A stretch of DNA of 64,000 nt, taken from Paulownia fortunei (taxonomy: Eukaryota > Streptophyta > Magnoliopsida > Lamiales > Paulowniaceae). Position numbers and translations under genes: made by a program. The DNA lies in assembly GCA_019321725.1 (NCBI GenBank), contig CM033120.1, positions 1,054,001-1,118,000 on the forward strand, given 5' to 3'. Under the pieces are notes generated by a model. The model ran no database searches, was not told where the DNA came from, and saw only the letters and a list, made by a program, of their open reading frames with translations. Below, piece after piece: positions 37,223 to 49,963 of the stretch. Numbering within the stretch: the first letter of the stretch is position 1; each line of letters opens with the position of its first letter.

Positions 37223-38274
37223 TTAATTAAATAACGACACATGTGTGTACAACAACAAATTTGAGGCGGATTTTAATTATTAAAATTGCTACCTAATATC
37301 AAAAGTGACAATTTCAATATTTTAAGAATTATCACTATTGATTAAAATTTAAAACCATAGGTGCGGGAGGGTGGGAGGAGCATTTTTATGTGCACACTAG
37401 GATTTATCATTAATAAATAGTTTGAGCGGGGTGCGTGAAATTGAATGGATTTAAAAAAAATTAATAGTTAAAATTTATTTTATTTTTATATAGTATATGC
37501 TTGTATAAAAAATTAAAAAATACTTATGTTTATAATTATTAAATAATATTTATATTTTTGAGTTGAACATACTTATTCTGTTGATAATATAATATTTGAC
37601 GAATAATATATTATTTTAATAAATATTTAATTAAAATTTAAAAATTATATAAAAACTATATATAAGTATTAATTGAACATCATACAAATAAAAAATTAAA
37701 AATCTAATATAAAATTACTAATTATTGTTAAATATTTATTTTTAAGTTTTGTTATAATTTAAATTAAATAATATAAAAGTGCAATTTAAAAATAAGTACA
37801 ATAACAATATATATAAAAATAAATTATTTTGTGCTCTCGATTTTTTTTATGTTCATATTTTATCGTATGTTTGCAAATTTGTATATTATTAATTTTCAAA
37901 TTTTTTGATCAAATTTTTTATCATAATTTTTTAAATATAAATTTATAATATACTTATATGTATTAAATATTTAAGTTTTTCATATTTAACTAACTAGATT
38001 ATGTACACTTTAAAATTTATCATTATTAAGAACAATTAATCAAATTCGAAGTTCGAGTTTTTAATAATACATACTGATCCAAATTATTAAAAAGGAAAAA
38101 AATATTATTAAAAAGGAAAAATAAAAAAAAGGAAAAAGCTAAAGCAAGAAGGAAAGAAAGTTCTTTGGAACTTCAAAGTCAACTGTCAGTAAATATTCTC
38201 CCAAACATCAAAAACAAATTTGATTTTTCCTCAATTCCAGAAACTATGATTATCATTCATACTCCAACAATCCG
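34352..38274. other. AT-rich intergenic region upstream of receptor kinase
   Basis: Between 34460 and 35200 there are GC-richer ends ('gggacaggtttggccaaactc' and 'tgaatctgggcaggattt' with 'gagcgagtcaattcaaattc') around AT-rich DNA, perhaps a non-autonomous DNA element. 35200-38100 is extremely AT-rich with (TA)n at 37182-37219. Just before the receptor gene, 38177-38182 reads AGTCAA, which is TTGACT on the other strand, a WRKY W-box core ~95 bp before the ATG. No gene is supported. Confidence 0.5.
37182..37219. repeat. (TA)n microsatellite
   Basis: Nineteen consecutive AT/TA units. Confidence 0.95.
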
Positions 38275-41200
38275 ATGAAGCTCTTCAACGGGATATTCTT
38301 GATCGGCATATTCTTGATCGGAATATTCTCCGCCGCCGATGGCAGCTGCAGCCGCGGCTGCGACTTAGCGTTGGCCTCCTACTACGTGTGGCAAGGGTCG
38401 AACCTGACTTTCATTTCCCAAATGACGCAGACCCCAATCCCAAGAATCCTCAGTTACAACCCTCAAATCCCTAACCAGGACAGCGTGCTAGCCGATACGC
38501 GAATAAACGTGCCCTTCTCCTGCCAGTGCCTCTCCGGCGACGAGTTTCTCGGCCACTTGTTCAACTATACCACTTCACCCGGCGTCACTTATGACTTAAT
38601 TGCGGGGACTTACTACTCGAATTTGACGACTGCCCAGTTGTTGCAGAGCTATAATAGTTATCCGGCCTGGAATATTCCGGACACAGGTGTGGCATTGAAT
38701 GTGCCGGTGAATTGCAGCTGTGGGGATAGAGATGTATCGACGGATTATGGATTGTTTGTCACTTATCCTTTGAGGGTAGGGGACAGCTTGGAGACGGTGG
38801 CGGCGGCGAGTAATTTGAGTACGGATTTGGTGAGGAGGTATAATCCGACGGCGAATTTTAGTTCAGGCAGTGGTTTGGTGTTTATTCCGGGCAGAGGTGA
38901 GTAATTATTGTTACTATTATTATTAATTTTTGTTTTTTTGAATTTTTAATTGTTTTTTCTTGTTATATTGTAGAGATTTGTTTCCTTGAATGTTATATTA
39001 GTTTCTGTAAGAATATACCCTCCTATCCCAATAATATGACTCCCATTTGACTCGATATGACGATGAAAGTTTTGTACTATTTACACTATTGCTTGCCTAT
39101 TGGATTTTACTTTCATATTGTAAAAGTTTTCCATTTTAAAAACTGGAGTCTTATTTTCGGAAGTCCTAAGAGAGAAATAGGAGTAAGAAAGTGGGATAAA
39201 GGAAATACTTGGTATTGCCCCTAGGATGCGGCGAACATTAAATGAGCTGGGTTACGACTACCTCCAAATCCAAGCAACAACAAATGTTAAGGGTGCTAAG
39301 CATCCCAGGAAAACATTCATTTGCTCTGGTTTGATTAGAATGGAGAGGAAATTTTTATAAAACATAAATTAATTTCCCCCGCCTTATTGCGGAATACCTC
39401 TTTCTTTATGGAGTATATTATATTGGGACTGGACTTTTTATTAATGAGGGTGGAAGTTATTACTGCAAGTAATCTCTTCCACTTCCTCCTTTAGTGGATT
39501 TAGTGAATCTTTACTACAATTCACCGTCAGCTAAGGTGTTGAGAGTTGTTATGAAACGAAGTGCAAAAACATCATCATCACCATCTTAATAATAATACGT
39601 AGATGCCACACATCATTTAGCCGCCCTATTCAACTTAGCTGTGAGAGTAATCTTTAATTGTAAAGAGGAATATGTGGCATATTCAAGCTGTCCAATGAGC
39701 TACATCTCCTTTCTGAATTAAGTGGCGGTATGTAATGATGGGGTGAAAAGAATAAAGCATAAAGCACTGCTTAGGGTTTGTATGCTTTCTCTTTCTTTTT
39801 TTTTGTGAGGTCAGAATATTTTCTCTCCCAATGATTCAGTTTAGATGCTGAGGTTGGAAAGAACTTAAGTCAAAAAGAATAATCAACTGACAGCAATTGT
39901 GAGGTTTGGATATATATTCAACTCATGTAATCATGAGGTCAAGATAAATAATCATGTTACATGATCATGAGGCAAATCAAGATATTTAACTCCATAATTG
40001 TGAAGTGAAGACAAATAATTAGCAAATATACTTGTGATGTCAAGACAAATAGTTACTGGGGTACTTGTGGATGGTTCCATTCATCTTTGACATGCTTTAC
40101 ATTACACAGGTGAGGTAACTCTTTCCCTTGCATATTTGAAATCCCTACCTTCTAACTTTTATGATTTGGAAACGTCTCTTTCTAGTTGTGCTCTTTCGGA
40201 CACCTGATCCTCTGATCGCTAATTGCCTACAAATTCTGACTCAATACCTTTCTGTTATACAATTTGGCATCACTTGCTTATACCTTGGAGCTTGCTGATA
40301 AGCAGAGTCTCATTTCTCCACTAATAAGTTCAAATTCTTTTTCCTTTATGCTTCATTCTTCTCGACATAAAGTTTTGATCTTCATGTAATCATGCCAGCT
40401 TCGGCTGTTATAATGGCTTCAGCTCCATACATAAAACTGAATCGTGTCTATCCAATTAGTGTTCTTAGAGTAGCTCACAAGCTTAGAAAGCCCTTGATAG
40501 CTTATTTGTCCAAGTTCCTATGGCTTTGTCCAACTTGGTCCTTAAGCAATGCAAAATAATCCGGTTATCACCTGTTCATTTGCCTTTGGATTGGTCGCGA
40601 AAGTGAATAATTTTTTGATTATTAATTCCGTTTCTCTAAGAACATATTGTTCCGTGGGACTGCCTTCCATTATCTGAAATAATAGCTCTAGTTATTCCAA
40701 ATCTACTGATTATAATTTTCCTAAGGAACTTACCATTTCTTTCTTAATAATTTCAGCTAGTGGTTTTGCTTCTATCCATTTTATAAGTTAATCCACAGCT
40801 ACTAGGAGGAACTTTTGTGACCAATGGATGGAGAAAATGGTCCCAACATATCAATTCCCCACTGTGCAAAGTGACAGAGGCTCTTTACTGTTTCCATTGG
40901 AGCTGCAAAATGGCTGCATGCATTATGCCCTTGACAATACCTGATTTTCTAACTACAACTCAGTTTCATCTTAGCTGATAGTTACAGATAATAAAGATTC
41001 ATTAACTGCAAAGAAAGTGAAAAAAACAGATAACTTAGATAATTTTAACCAATTAGCAAAAATTAACTGCCTCATAATGATTATGAAGAAGGAAGCACTA
41101 TTTTGTATCTTATAAAAACTTCTTATCCATTCTAATGGAACTTGAGTTGGTGAGGGTTTTGAAGTATATGTGCAATAGATATGATACAAATGTGTTGCCT

Positions 41201-44200
41201 GCTTAAAGCATGTACTATCTTGAAATCTACTGTTCTGTCTATTCAAGTGAATGTCCTAGAATTATCAGCAAACTATCAATAGTAATAGTTATATTTTATC
41301 ATCTTGTAATGATATTTTCCGTTGAAAAGTCTGCCATTTTTCCTAAGGCTCTAGTATGTATTCCATGATGACTTTTTGATGGTAATTCTCATTGCTCTAC
41401 TGATTTATGTGTTGCTGTAATGAAATCTCCTGTTTTATATGCAGATCAGAATGGGAGTTTTCATCCTTTAAACACCAGGTAGCATATAGCTATGATTTTA
41501 TAACAAAGCTATGTATTCTTTTTTTGATTGCTGCACCTTCTAAGCATATTATGAAGTCGTATACTCATCTCCTTTTTTCTGGTCCTTTTGCAGCCAAGGT
41601 GGTCTGGCCTTCTTCTCATACGGGTTTTAACGATATCTTCTTGTTTTCCAAATTTCCACTTATGGTCACAAACTGAATATAACCTGGGAAATTCTTCATG
41701 CTTTTACTGACTGTCTGCTCTTTCTTATATTCAGGATTAACCAGTGGAGCCATAGCTGGGATATCGGTTGCAGGAATAGCTGGGGTATTGTTATTTGCAG
41801 GTTGCTTATATGTAGGATTGCAAAGAAAGAAGAATGTACAGAAGATTCAATTGCTTTCAACAGTACCTGATGATCAGTTGCAACAAGCTGGTCATGGTAC
41901 TTTTTCTTAATCATTATGTTGCAGTCTGTGGTCTCGTTTTTCTGATGTTCATGCTTACTTGGAATGTTTTACATTTTGCTTTAGGTTGAGAATAATTTAA
42001 CCACTTTGCTGAAAACTAGAGATTTGATGCAGTTTTTAGTTAGGCATCATGGAATATGCCCATTTGTGGGCTCCCACAGTTATTTCTTGAGGGCTTCTTT
42101 CTTAGCTGCCTTTCTTGCAGTTTTTACATTTGCATGTTGCAAATGTAGGTTTGCTAAATAACTAGGTCACTGATGAGGTGTTCCTGAATCCGTATACGAA
42201 AAATTAAAGGGCCAAAATAACATTCCTTGCAACCCTCCACTTTTGATGCGTGTCTTCTGCATAGCCAATTAGGTTTCAGACATATGAACAAGGAAATAAT
42301 AGATGTGATTGAGGTTTAACACATTCATCCAGTAAACGTGATTCTCATAAGAGCCAAAAACATATAGTAAACAGTAGATAATATTTTATATTGGAGGTTT
42401 GTGTGTCTGGCCCTTGCGGCAGTCTCTGCTTGTCTTTCCCTTGATTGACTGAATTCAGAGATGCTTTGTTAGTTGCTTACAGGTTGAAACTTTGAGGATA
42501 GAGCAAAGGGCCCTTCACAAATATATGTTTATTAAAAGTGTATATCTTTGTTTACTAAAGAATTATTTGTGCTTGGGATGCTTAAAGTTGTTGGTACATT
42601 TTCATTAATGAGAGTTTTCAGTCTGAACCAAGTCAAAGGTAGCACAAAATTCTTCTAAAATTGGGTAATGTTACTTTAAGCTAACAAGAGATGTATATAC
42701 TTTTTGGCATCCCAAAACAGTATTGGATTTTTCTTTGGAACTGACATTTACGCTATATTGGGATGTTGGAGTTTAGTGAGGAAATGAATCCATGGTCACT
42801 AAAATCCAAGGTCCAAACATAGCTTCTTAGGAAATGAATGTGAAATTTGCCTTTGAACTCCAAAAGGGGTCTCTATTTTGGAAAGGAGCATAGAACCATG
42901 GTGTATAAGCTGTTGAAGAAAGACAGTGGAGCCTGAATGTCAGCAAGCAATATTGTCTCTTTCAGATCATTTTCCTTGAATATTTACGCTTTGGCTCTTA
43001 GGAGTTTTAAGGCTATCATTAAGAGCACAGAAAGAAGCAAAAGTTATTTTTTTGCCAGTGTGTTCTCCTTATGATTGCCTAGTGTAATTAATATCTATTG
43101 GTTGATTTAGGCTTTGAGAGCATGGGTTGCTCCTGGAACCATTTTCTTGATTATCACATTGATATGTTTTTCTCTGGGCTAATTTGCCATTATTGAGAGC
43201 ATATGAAGGGCATGTTGGCCCTGGAAAACCTCTCTTGAATAGCTTTGAAATATTTGCAATGAGTTTACCATAGAGTGGACCGGGCCTTAATTGATGAATT
43301 GCCTTGATCGGCTTGATGTCTGTGTAGATTCCCTGCTACAACCTTATATTTCAAGACGGAGGTTTGGGTCTCTAGTGGACAGGGCCGAATATGTCCTGTC
43401 GTGGGAGTACCAAAGCATCTATTCATGTTTTTTTGGTTCCCTTTGGATAATTAATTGGTCTGGTGGGTTGAGCTAGAGCCAATGGCAATTGGCAACATCT
43501 ACCATTGTATTATGGCCTTTGGAAACTACTATCCCGTATAAAAACAGAATTGGGAAATAACCCCCAGGAACACTTGATTGAGGAATTCCATCTCTAGTGG
43601 ATTGATAAATCTTCACTACCATGGAAGAAGGGAGAATCACCTATAAAAGCCATGGAGGTAGAAAATTAAGCATTCATTATGAGGGAATTAAGCATTCATG
43701 ATGAGCCAAATAAAGCTAGTGTTAACTAATTGCAGAATAAGCTTTGCTCTGCTATGTTCTGAGGTTCAGTAGTTCCGTCTCGGATTCTTACTATTGCCAA
43801 TTGTCCATCTGTGCCTTATATATAGGCTTTAATGATTGCTTTTCTAGAACTAGATGCCAATACAGCTGGGCCACACATAATATTCACAAATTATTTTATT
43901 TCTTCATTCTTACACGAAAATAAACAACACTCCATTTGCGTTGCAGTTTGGCCGATAGGAATTGCTAGCGTTTTAACATATTTTTTGGTTATTTGCTAGT
44001 GAAATCTGTCCAATTTGGGTGTGTACACACGAGCTGGTTAATTTATCTGTCTTTTCTTGTTTAGCTACTGGAGACTCTACTGTCAAAGCACCGGATTCTG
44101 CTGGTACTCGGGATGGCACGTCCCCAGCTCTTACAGGCATTACTGTTGACAAATCTGTTGAGTTCTCATATGAAGAACTTGCAAATGCGACTAGCGACTT

Positions 44201-45858
44201 CAGCATTGCAAATAAGATTGGTGAAGGTGGATTTGGTTGTGTCTACTATGCCGAGCTCCGAGGTGAGGTAAGTAGTTTCTCAAGTTGTCAATTTGCCCAG
44301 CAAAAGAAAAGTATGATTGCAAGGTTAGGTTTGAAGGTCTCACTTTTTCTGCAAAAAATGCAACTCTTTTGTTCCTTAATATTTACCCTTGTTCCATGTA
44401 TAGTCATCAGCGGATTGTTTGACATCAATTTTCTGTCATATGATATTTAGTTTATGTCTTGCGAATTTTCTGTGCAGAAAGCAGCAATTAAGAAAATGGA
44501 TATGCAAGCTAGTAAAGAATTTCTTGCTGAGCTGAAGGTTTTGACCCATGTTCATCACCTCAACCTGGTATTGCATTATATTCTTCCTCCGCTATTACTT
44601 TTATTCTTTTAAGTGAATTGCCCGACTAGGACTGATTTATCAACACGATCCGCATCAGATAATAAACTGGTTATGGTGGATGCCCTTAAAACATGGGAAA
44701 AAGTTTCAATAAGAGGGGAAGGTTCTCAGCACTCAATATTTGAGCCTTAATAGGATCATATTCAGATTTTAACGCGAATAAAGTTCTGATAATGGCCATT
44801 TCTTGATGTCGTTTATGCATTTCTTGCACATTCTTAGGGATTGGCATCACAACTTTCTACTCCTCATAGACCTTTTTGAAAGCAGTTATTAGTTATATAG
44901 CACTCTTTTCTTCTTGCTGTAACTAGGAATACTCAACAGTCAAGTCATAAATGTGAGAAAGAATATTAGTCCCATAGTACACTGCCCTGCAATATTTCCG
45001 AACCTCCTTACATCTGTCAAGTTGTGCACAAGCATCTGCAATATAGGGCTCCATGGAATTCCACATGAACAACACAATTTGTGCTTCCTCTTGTATCTAC
45101 TCATCTCGTTTGGATCCAGTAGGGGGGGTTCTTCAGTAATATGCTTCAGTTTTCCCTGTCCAGTTAAAATCTTTCTGACAGCTTTGGACCACTGAATGTA
45201 GTTAGTCCCATTAAATTTCGAGTAGTAATTTGAGACCGTTAGACTCAAGGAGCAATAGGTTTGGTCTCCATTCTTAATCAGTTTACTGAAACCGACTTTA
45301 GAAAGCACTAAACAGATATACAACTCTCAGAATGCTGTGCTAACTATATGATTGAAGGGCTGCAAACAGAGCAACAAAAACCAACTCTCAAATACGCTTT
45401 AACAAGTAAATCTCAAGTAATCAGAACAAAACCCGAAGACTGGTTGGTAGCAAAAAAATCACGCTAGCAGGCTTCCGAATTATTAATCTGAAAATTGTGA
45501 AGTGAATTCCAGGAAAACATTCAAAAACAGAAAAACTACCCAAAAGATCTCCAATCACTTCATCAGCACCACTAATAAAGAGAAAAATCAGGCGAATCGA
45601 ACCATATCTTTTTTTTTTTTTCAGTTGTCGATATTATTTATGCAAGATCGCATCATCCCTAACAGCGGCGAGTGCGGAAAATCAGGATTCCGGCTACACA
45701 ATCTTATCATTCCTTGTATTTTTTATTGTGTTCTAGTCTGAGAAAATCAAGATATGATGTTTTATATGCCTCTGGATATGATGTCAAATAAGTAGGGTTT
45801 TCAAGAGAGAGAGAAGAGAAGGATCATAAAACGGTTTCTATGTACTGCAGCCCCTCAT

Positions 45859-45897
<39 letters not shown>

Positions 45898-48589
45898 TAC
45901 ATACACATATTACTCCGCCGTCCCAAATTTATCAATCCTATTTCCTTTTTGGGATGTTCCAAAATAAAGCTCCATTTTCTAAAATGATTTTTTTTTTCAA
46001 ACATGCACAAAATTCTCACTTTTTCAACTCCCATCTAAAAATACTTAAAAATTGGACGGAGAGAGTATTTTGTAAATACGTAATGACATAAATAACCTTA
46101 CTATTTTTGTTCTCTTTTTTATGTGGATATTAAAGGATTGAAGATGAACAAATATAAGATAACTATTATAGGGCAAATGCAAGTCTCATTAGGGCCATAT
46201 ACATTATACTTTTCTAATCTGTTTTCTTGTAAATGCTTTCAGTATAGGGTATTTCCAGAGTTCTATCAATTGCAAATTTTTCTTTAGTTAATCATTAGGT
46301 ACTTTCATTTTAAGTCCTTTTATTGTTTAGAGCAGTATTAGGAATTTTGGGTGGAGTTTCCATATGATTAGCTTATTTTTTCCTGATAGTCCTAGTCAAA
46401 TAGGAGAACTTGGAGTCTATATATATAGAGTTCTAACCTTTATTATTCAAGAGAGTTGAATGTAGATTAGTTTATTGAGATTTCAGACAGCTTTGAGCTT
46501 CTTTTGGATTGTGTGATGCAATTCCATGCCCTTGGTGATTTGCCTCCGAATTCGAGGTGCGATTACTAGGTTCCTTCTCTCCCTCTCTCTCTCTCTCTCA
46601 TTCTTTTTTTTTCTTCTCAGTACATCGTTCCTTCTCTCTCTGTCTCGCATTCTCTTTTTTCTTCTCTGTAGTTCTCACTTCTCAGTACGTCAACATCAAA
46701 GCCTACGCCTTTCCCCATTCCATGAACAACTAAATAGCATTGGTAACATTAACATACTCTTCACCTGATACTGTTCACGGCTCCTGAACATGACTAAATA
46801 AGCCATGTCAAGGTTTCTTCCTTCTGATCCTGAAGAGAATCGTAATATGAATCACTAAACAAGAGCTATTTTTCTTTTATGTATTTTGAGGTTATAGAGC
46901 AGCTCTACTGGTAATGGATAGTGACTTATGATTGATCTTGTTTTTGGCTTTGCTAACTTCTCGGTGTCTTTGGATACAGGTACGCTTGATAGGATATTGC
47001 GTTGAGGGCTCTCTTTTCCTTGTATATGAATACATTGAGAATGGAAACTTAAGTCAACATCTCCGAGGTTCAGGTGTGCTGAGTTCAAATACATAGATGT
47101 GATGCAACAATTTGGCATTTGCAAAAATTTCTTGTAATATTATGTATTTTTCCAGACAGGGAACCAATGCCATGGTCAACTAGGGTGCAAATTGCTCTTG
47201 ATTCAGCAAGAGGTCTTGAATATATCCATGAACACACTGTTCCTGTCTACATCCATCGTGATATCAAACCAGCAAATATTTTGATAGACAAGAATTTCCA
47301 TGGGAAGGTTGTACCACAGCCTAGACCTTGTAGTTGAACATAAAAACTTGTTCATAATTCAAATATGTAATTTATTCTGCAGGTTGCAGACTTTGGTTTG
47401 ACAAAACTAACTGAAGTTGGAAGTAGTTCGCTGCCAACAGGCCGACTTGTGGGTACATTTGGTTACATGCCTCCTGAGTAAGTCCTCTGACGCATTTTCA
47501 CGTGTAGCATCAATTTTGGTTAGTTGTGTTTTGCTATTATAGATGAATTTGGACAATACTTGTCTAAGTTGTCTGCACAAGTATGACCTAATGTATCCAG
47601 GGTAAAGAGCAAAAAATCTGTACTGTGTTTTTTCAAACTACTTATAGTTAGGAGTCACTCCTCTCTGTTTTTAGAAAAGCAAACACTACTGAGGTCCCAA
47701 AAATTTGTCAATTTACCTCCAAAGAAAGCACTCAACAGCCAATAATCTAGTTGGAAAGTGACAACATATTGTGGCTATTTAAAAAATCAGGAAAATTGTC
47801 AGATATGTATGATTGATTCTACTTTCCCTTTAGTTTGGTTGCTTTAGTCCCCACAGACTCCACAAGAGTAGAGCAATTAGTATTAACTAATGTTTCCCTC
47901 TGCTGAAATATTTTGATCTGTTGATTGGCTGGACAGAAAATTTACTATCATAATTCTTCTTGCAGGTATGCTCAATATGGTGATGTTTCTCCTAAAGTAG
48001 ATGTATTTGCTTTTGGTGTTGTTCTTTACGAGTTGATTTCAGCCAAGGAAGCCATAGTTAAGGCAAATGGTTCTGCTGCAGACTCAAAAGGCCTTGTTGG
48101 TTTGGTGAGTTTGTTCTCGACTTTCTTGGAGGTTGTAAATGCATACGTGTGTCAGTTTATATTTCTCGTGGTTAGTGCTGGGATTTGGCTATTTACATAC
48201 TCCACAATCTGCTTTTCTTGCTGATTATTTGTAGTTTGAAGAAGTTCTTAGTAAGCCTGACCCAATTGAAGACCTGAGCAAACTGGTCGACCCTAGACTT
48301 GGAGATAATTACCCCCTTGACTCGGTCCAAAAGGTTCAATATATCTGAAGACCGTCTGGCTCGTATTTTCTTTTTTCAATTCTTGGTTTTAATTACAAAA
48401 TATCAATCCACTTTGTGGTTACAGATGGCACAGCTTGCCAGGGCTTGTACTCATGAAAATCCTCAACTACGACCAAGCATGCGATCAATCGTGGTTGCAT
48501 TGATGACTCTCTCGTCTGCAACTGAAGATTGGGATGTGGGCTCTTTCTATGGAAACCAGGGCCTTTTAAATCTAATGTCTGGGAGGTAG
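38275..48589 (+). CDS. CERK1: CERK1/LYK-type LysM receptor-like kinase (614 aa)
   Basis: Exons: 38275-38896, 41445-41478, 41745-41896, 44065-44267, 44478-44567, 46980-47073, 47156-47307, 47383-47477, 47966-48104, 48235-48333, 48425-48589; 1845 nt in frame, all GT-AG. Signal peptide 1-23; LysM ectodomain with CxC pairs (CQC near residue 83, CSC near 145) typical of the three-LysM fold; exon 3 gives the membrane helix ([20 protein letters not shown]). Kinase: [11 protein letters not shown] glycine loop, AIKK lysine, HRDIKPANI catalytic loop, [20 protein letters not shown]; the C-terminus ends LMSGR. Length and exon plan fit Arabidopsis CERK1 (617 aa), the plasma-membrane co-receptor for chitin that starts immune signalling; LYK3/NFR1-type symbiosis receptors are close relatives, so the symbol is a family-level call. 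Exon 3 was placed at 41745, not at the AG at 41734, because only that keeps frame. Introns 1 and 5 contain retrotransposon fragments, and exons 4-5 have an inverted copy at 21.6-22.1 kb. Confidence 0.93.
38293..38328 (+). repeat. 15-bp repeat in signal peptide
   Basis: ATATTCTTGATCGG occurs twice in tandem plus a partial third copy, encoding [12 protein letters not shown] in the hydrophobic core of the receptor's signal peptide. It lengthens the core by five residues and stays in frame. Confidence 0.9.
40270..40965 (-). mobile_element. Ty3/gypsy integrase remnant, antisense in intron 1
   Basis: On the minus strand, broken frames read [16 protein letters not shown] near 40845-40880, [16 protein letters not shown] near 40750-40810, [15 protein letters not shown] near 40665-40715 and, further on, [16 protein letters not shown] near 40385-40435. 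These are the order and wording of the integrase core and the segment after it in plant gypsy pol. Several stops and frame changes separate them. It lies inside intron 1 of the receptor kinase, opposite to transcription. Confidence 0.85.
44600..45270 (-). mobile_element. Ty1/copia gag fragment, antisense in intron 5
   Basis: Minus-strand reading frame with [19 protein letters not shown] near 45185-45245 and further gag-like sequence to about 44600, interrupted by stops. It is the best-preserved copy: the equivalent in the duplication lacks 18 bases and one C. No LTRs are recognised around it, so it is a truncated insertion. Confidence 0.75.
45911..46067 (+). repeat. Stowaway-type MITE in receptor intron 5
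   Basis: 157 bp with ends TACTCCGCCGTCCC and GGACGGAGAGAGTA, flanked by (TA)n at 45861-45892. Partner of the element at 20153-20307. Confidence 0.75.
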
Positions 48590-49224
48590 CAAGTTGCAAC
48601 AAGCTTTCCATATCGTACTCGGTCCATATCCCTTAAACTTTCAGCTTCTTTGACACGAATCGAGCAATTGGAAGATGTAAGAAGACAGAGGTGTATAATA
48701 TGTATATTTTCTGTACAATTTTTTGGTTGATGCAAGTCGAAGACTGAAAGAGTTACAGTGGTTAACCTTGAATATTGCTACAACGAAACTTGTATTTATT
48801 TATTACAGGTGATTTGTTTTGTTGAAATAAGAGTGTATAGGATAAGAAAAGAGCAGAAATGCTACTTATATTGTACTTGCTGCATGAAACTCGTGCAAGT
48901 ACGGAACTTGTTCGTGGCAAAACCCAACAATGGCGGAATATTTTCAAAATGTTTAACGGATAAAACGCACTTCTATTTATCGACATCATTTTCTCCGTTG
49001 TTTTTCATTCTTTTTCAGCTTTTGAATATTGTGCTGAGGTGAGTATATTTATCAGAACCATAGTTAACTATTGATCGTTAAGGTATTTTCAAATAAGCCC
49101 AATTTGATCATAAAATAATTCCTTTTATCTTCAAATTCCAAACAATTATATTATTAGGGGTTAATGCATAAAAAAATGAGGTTATTTCTTTATATTCCTC
49201 TTTTTTTTTTTTTTTTTTAAGTTA
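48590..49224. other. 3' region of receptor kinase and intergenic DNA
   Basis: About the first 250 bases are probably 3' UTR; no perfect AATAAA was picked with confidence (AAATAAGAG near 48826 is close). Short open frames on both strands show no motifs. Confidence 0.4.
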
Positions 49225-49560
49225 TGACTATAGTAACAAAATTTTTTGAATTTTAAAAAATGACTCAAATAAAATATAGGGATTTTATTTTTGAATTTAT
49301 TCTTATTTTAATAAAATTATATTATACTATTTTTTTTCAATACATATATATATATATTTAAGTTTATAATATAATTTTTATTCACAATCTTTACACATAG
49401 ATTATTATTTTATAAGATAATTAACAATTTATATTACTGAATTAATCACGAACTTTAATGATATTTTTTTATGCAAATGAAATTTTATTAATTTTTTTTT
49501 AAATTATCTCAAATAATACTTAAATTATGAATTTTAAAATCTAATATATAATCGCTAAAT
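49225..49560. repeat. Dispersed AT-rich repeat, copy 2
   Basis: Related to 24055-24470 over ~250 bp, with a T-run at 49201-49220 next to it. Like copy 1 it lies just upstream of a likely transcription start (near 49.69 kb). Confidence 0.6.
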
Positions 49561-49690
49561 CCCAAATTTGTTACTATATTTATGACCTCGGCAATAGTTT
49601 CACCGAGATTATTACCAAATAAAAAAGACATCATCTATTTCTCCGAAAACATCAATTGAAACTAATAAAGACTCCTCTTAACATTTGCTT

Positions 49691-49963
49691 ATGTTGCCGC
49701 CGCTCCCCAGCAAGAATTTGACAGCCATTCCTTCAGTCCCATTCACTCTACACGACATCAGTGGCCTTGCTTGGTTTATGGGTTGCTCCCATCCTAATGG
49801 CAACAAATTTAGGGATTTCAGTTGGACTGCGATTGGATTGAATTGAAGGTGCATTTTAACTGTAATTAATCATTCAATTTGAAATGGGTTCTTGGTGGGA
49901 ATCTTTGTTCTTTCCAGGGAGGATTTGGGTTGCCCGCCGACGCCTCCGTAGATACGGTATGTG
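49691..49963 (+). other. Candidate upstream exon of RNase III-like gene
   Basis: GC-richer than its surroundings. An ATG at 49691 opens 52 codons (MLPPLPSKNLTAIPSVPFTL...) that end at TGA. A GT donor-like GATACG|GTATGT lies near 49963. The next clear acceptor (TTTTCTGCCAG) is at about 52762, before the RNase III exon. This could be a 5' leader exon of that gene or an unrelated short gene. Confidence 0.3.

Larger units (their letters stand above)
43573..46943 (+). repeat. Source copy of the inverted duplication
   Basis: Segment of the receptor gene from late intron 3 to late intron 5, present inverted at 19278-22616. It stops ~37 bp before exon 6. The pair forms an inverted repeat with ~21 kb between arms. 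Confidence 0.95.

Noticed and set aside
41734..41744. AG at 41733/41734 as acceptor of receptor exon 3
   Set aside because: It breaks the frame after exon 2. The AG at 41743/41744 restores it and gives the expected ...[10 protein letters not shown] membrane segment.
43291..43476. 61-codon open frame in receptor intron 3
   Set aside because: Lies within a well-bounded intron and shows no homology to the receptor or a known family.
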